From: Wurfbainia villosa
Lineage: Eukaryota; Streptophyta; Magnoliopsida; Zingiberales; Zingiberaceae
Direction of reading: 5' to 3'
Length of the DNA: 64,000 bases
Assembly: GCA_025175895.1 (NCBI GenBank)
Contig: CM045993.1
Span: forward strand, 55,308,621 to 55,372,620
Part shown: one piece after another, positions 61,056-64,000 of the stretch
How positions within the stretch are numbered: the first letter of the stretch is position 1
Layout: each line of letters opens with the position of its first letter
Translations under genes and position numbers: made by a program
The notes under the pieces: model-generated
The model's input: the letters and a program-made list of their open reading frames with translations, nothing else
Told to the model about the DNA's origin: nothing
Database searches by the model: none

Positions 61056-62768
61056 TGATGCACATGAACGAGACCACAAATCTTGCGGTGGGGACCATCG
61101 TTGACTTGAAGCGCGCGCTCGCGCTCAACGCCCGCAAGTGTACGAATGTCGTCAAGTAATAAAAAGATTATAAATCCCACAGGGACTGAGATTTGAGTAC
61201 CAATTTGTTCGATGGATGTAATTGTTCTAGACTAGACTCTAAGGGTTGTGAATGTGAGGGTTATCGGTGGTCCTACTCAATACGGTGTCACATGGAGGAA
61301 AAAAGGAGTTTGCCGCGAGATCTTTTAAAGGGATTCTAGGATTTTGGTTTCACTCGTGTGTCGCAAAACATGCTATCAATTGGGCATTGTCTAAACGTCT
61401 AACTATGGTCTTGTGGAAGGGACATCATACACTCTCCTAATGAGCCACCGCATCTATCGGGAGCTATCTCTGCCTTACAAGGACTTGATAGACGGTACGA
61501 GGATGCTGAATCAATCCCTGTGATGAACTGTTTCTAGTACTATAGCATCCTTCTACCCACGGTTACAGGAGATGAGGCCAACCCCTAGGTTCCTCGTATA
61601 AATCCCCTAAATCTTAGATACGAGGGTTGTCACCCCTTGCATCGGCTAAGCACAATAGATAGAAAACCAAATACACTTAGATATCGGTCTAAACTAATTC
61701 CAACTGCAAATTTAAACTCAATACCATAATTCAATTTGAAGCAACATATCCTACACACACAAACTACTCTCTAATCCTAGAATCGAAGAAACTACTCCAT
61801 AGATAGGAGAGGAGAAACACAAGGCATGTTCATGTTCGAATAAAGAATAGATAAAGTGCAAGAATAGAAATTTACAATGCCAATTTTGCCTTCTCTCTTG
61901 CATTGAAGTGCAGAACTCGGATCTCTGGTGGTGTTCTTCCTCCCCATTGCGATTTCCCTAAGCTTTATAGGGCTTTGGGGTGCCGTCCCAGCCGTCTCGC
62001 ATCCTCCCTAGGGTTTGGGAGCCCTAGGGCGGCTCCCCCATTGTCCCTTAGGGTTTGGGCGGAGCTTCCTTTATATAGACATCATGCTGGATCGCTACGA
62101 AATCTGGAAAAATCCCTAATCGCATCAATCTACCTGGCCGCCACACGGCCATGTGAAAACACATGGCCTGGCTATGGTGACTATTTTTGCCCTCTGAACA
62201 CGGCAGTGTGTAGACACACGCCCTGGCCGTGTTCCCTTCTGCATCAAACTGCAAAATGCCCTTCTTTTGCTCTAAAGTGGGCCTTTTCCCATGAAATACT
62301 ATCCTGCACACACACAAAAGTACAAAGAGCAGATCTCCGAACCAGAAAATAGGAAATGCATGCAAAATAAAGTGAAATATGCATGAAACAAACATAAAAT
62401 GTAATGAGATGTGAGCGAAATCTACTCCCAAAACCCTATATGTTTTAAAAAGGTATTGTTCCATACTTAGCATGTTAACTAAATTTATCAAGTGGTATTT
62501 GCAATCAAAGCAAAATAGATATGTTCCAGAATTTCACTAAGTTAGCTCCTTGTGCTCATGCCAAGAGAATCTTCTTAGGGGATACTCATTCCATGATAAG
62601 TTAAGTCGTCACCCTATAGCTTTCCTAAGGTCTTCGGCTCTTAGTCACTTACCCACCCAAAGCGAGGGTCGTTCCCTATATCTAGCACAAAGTCTCAAAG
62701 GCATGTTCGATATTGAGAGAAATTGGTAGGTGTTTCCCCAGTAACCTAACTCGGTCTCAAAGGGGCAC
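61056..62768 (-). mobile_element. LTR K of a Tat-like Ty3/gypsy element (partial or interrupted)
   Basis: It begins TGATGCACATGAACGAG and carries the CGCAAGTGTACGAATGTCGT and AATCCCACAGGGACTGAG words that I associate with Tat/Retand-like LTRs. A TATA box reads on the minus strand (TCTATATAAAGG, about 62070-62082). It contains an inverted repeat GGCCATGTG...CACATGGCC (about 62143-62168) and related ACACGGC words. Its right side meets the family-H LTR at 62769, so its true right end is unknown. ORFs here are not supported. Confidence 0.65.
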
Positions 62769-64000
62769 TGATAACGAGTCTGTCGTGGTACCGTTACAAA
62801 TTAATTACCAAACCCTCTCTACGCTAATATAGCATAGTGAACGGCCCGGATCGTTTCCCAACGAGTGTAATCAATAGAATAATAGTCTTAGGATCGCTAA
62901 TTATTGCTGGAGTTTTGCAAATGTAACAAGGGGTTTGGATCGAAATAAAATTAATCCTACTGAACAAAAAGACAATGCATGTAATCGAACTCTAATCTAA
63001 CTAAACTATGATTGCGATGAAATTAAAAGAAACTTAAACTAAACATTCAAACAAGAAAGTTCAAGAACATGGAAGATAAATGTAAAGAAAAGTATGGAAT
63101 TAAATCTAACTTAACTAACTGAACCTAATTACTAAAGAAACATTTAATCAAACATCAATGAGGCATGAAACAAATTAAACAAAGTGCGTGCAAATAACAT
63201 GGAAGATATTCGATGACAAACATTCAATACAAATAAAAGTGAAAAGAATTCAACACATCAATGAATCTAGCAATGGGCTGTCTGAAATTTGAAATTGCTG
63301 GAATGGTGGTCGGAAGCTGCAATATGAGCTGCTGGAGGCTGAAATAGAGCTGTGGAGGCTGTAAATGGAGATAAAACCTAAAGGCACAACCGACTCCTCT
63401 TCAGTCGGTAGTGAAGTTGATGATGAAGAGAAATGGGCTGCAAAAGCTAGAATTGAAACTTGTTAGCTGGACGAAATGAAGAAGGTGCTGTGATAACAAG
63501 CCGAAGAGAAGGTGCTGCCGGTGAAGAAGAGATGTGATCGGAGGCAAGGGTTGCTGCCGACGATGAATGAAGGAGCGGAAATGGAGCTGCCACCGGTGTG
63601 ATAGTAACCGAAGATGCTAGAGATGAAATAGCACCGCCGGCCTTGGTGGAGAAAATGGATGGCCGGCCGGCGGTGCTTGGAGGTGAAACGGCGATGGAGC
63701 GACGGTGAGGAAGAAGCTGTGTGCGTCGGTTGAAATCCCCTCAGAAGAAAAGCCACCGAACCCCAATAAATCTCTAAGCCTAATCACCACCTAAATCAAG
63801 ATCTGATCCAATGGCTGGAATGGCTCTGATCTTTTACGGATGGATCTGATAAATCTGAATGGGTGATCATGATCAAACCGTTCTGGATGAAAGGCTAAGA
63901 TGTCTAGATCTGAATGTATGGACCATATCTCTCCAGATCTGGATGGATGGATCAAAATTAATTGGATCTCATTGGACGATCAGGATCAATCAGATTTGCT
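62769..64000 (-). mobile_element. LTR L of family H, right part beyond the window
   Basis: It starts TGATAACGAGTCTGTCGTGG and then follows the H LTR (TAGCATAGTGAACGGCCCGG), although more diverged in its middle, where the 48-bp palindrome is not found. The end is outside the window. Orientation is by comparison with H. Confidence 0.8.

Noticed and set aside
61903..62491. ORFs of 147-149 codons on both strands
   Set aside because: They lie in LTR K, overlap each other on opposite strands and run over its TATA region.
61056..62768. K as a complete solo LTR with its own TSD
   Set aside because: The flanks CAAGG and CTGAT do not match and LTR L starts immediately after, so the right end cannot be set.

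Overview
This window looks like repeat-dense nuclear DNA of a flowering plant. Almost all of it is LTR retrotransposons nested in one another. I found no intact host gene, no structural RNA gene and no bacterial-type feature. The plant assignment rests on plant-type Ty1/copia gag-pol remains, initiator-Met and Asp tRNA primer-binding sites, polypurine tracts, 5-bp target-site duplications (TSDs) and TG...CA LTR ends. The species cannot be fixed from the sequence. Labels A-L are mine.

Layout. 1-1665 is one LTR of family H, which cuts a decayed minus-strand ORF (1666-3106). 3137-4253 and 18467-21623 are element B, a minus-strand SIRE-like element with gag but no pol. Element A (4254-18466, minus, TSD TTATC) sits inside the B gag. 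A is a second gag-only element, and it carries Copia element E (6145-15510, plus, TSD GTTAC). From 21624 to 51071 runs a plus-strand LTR-gag-LTR-gag-LTR series (C and D sharing the middle LTR). It is interrupted by solo LTR G (25947-27417), non-autonomous element H (29462-35803, minus, TSD GTGCC, inserted between the two zinc knuckles of the D gag), Copia element F (39165-48263, minus, TSD TGAGA) and solo LTR J (49188-51062), which lies a few bases from the end of the last LTR.

Right side. 51072-51930 holds fragments of an E-like leader and of a SIRE-like LTR, followed by a long (AT)n tract. 52195-53654 has promoter-like and small ORF-like sequence. 53655-59525 is a tandem array of roughly 150-bp units, split by a 3.36-kb chromovirus-type solo LTR (54035-57389, TSD AATAG). 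60050-64000 contains a second J-type LTR, then LTR K, then another family-H LTR running off the end.

How the parts relate. A, B, C and D keep the cis signals for reverse transcription (PBS, polypurine tract, LTR promoter) and a gag frame, but show no protease, integrase or reverse transcriptase. They would have needed enzymes from a relative. E and F do encode protease, integrase, RT and RNase H, but each is broken by nonsense codons, frameshifts and a deletion in RNase H. H has only a Gln/Tyr-rich ORF. The most unusual signals are the CAGTCGACTG palindrome clusters just upstream of LTR TATA boxes in several families, the replacement of those words by other words at matching places in sister LTRs, the inverted promoter segment in one LTR of A, the three-LTR tandem C-D, and a 48-bp LTR palindrome with compensating changes between copies.
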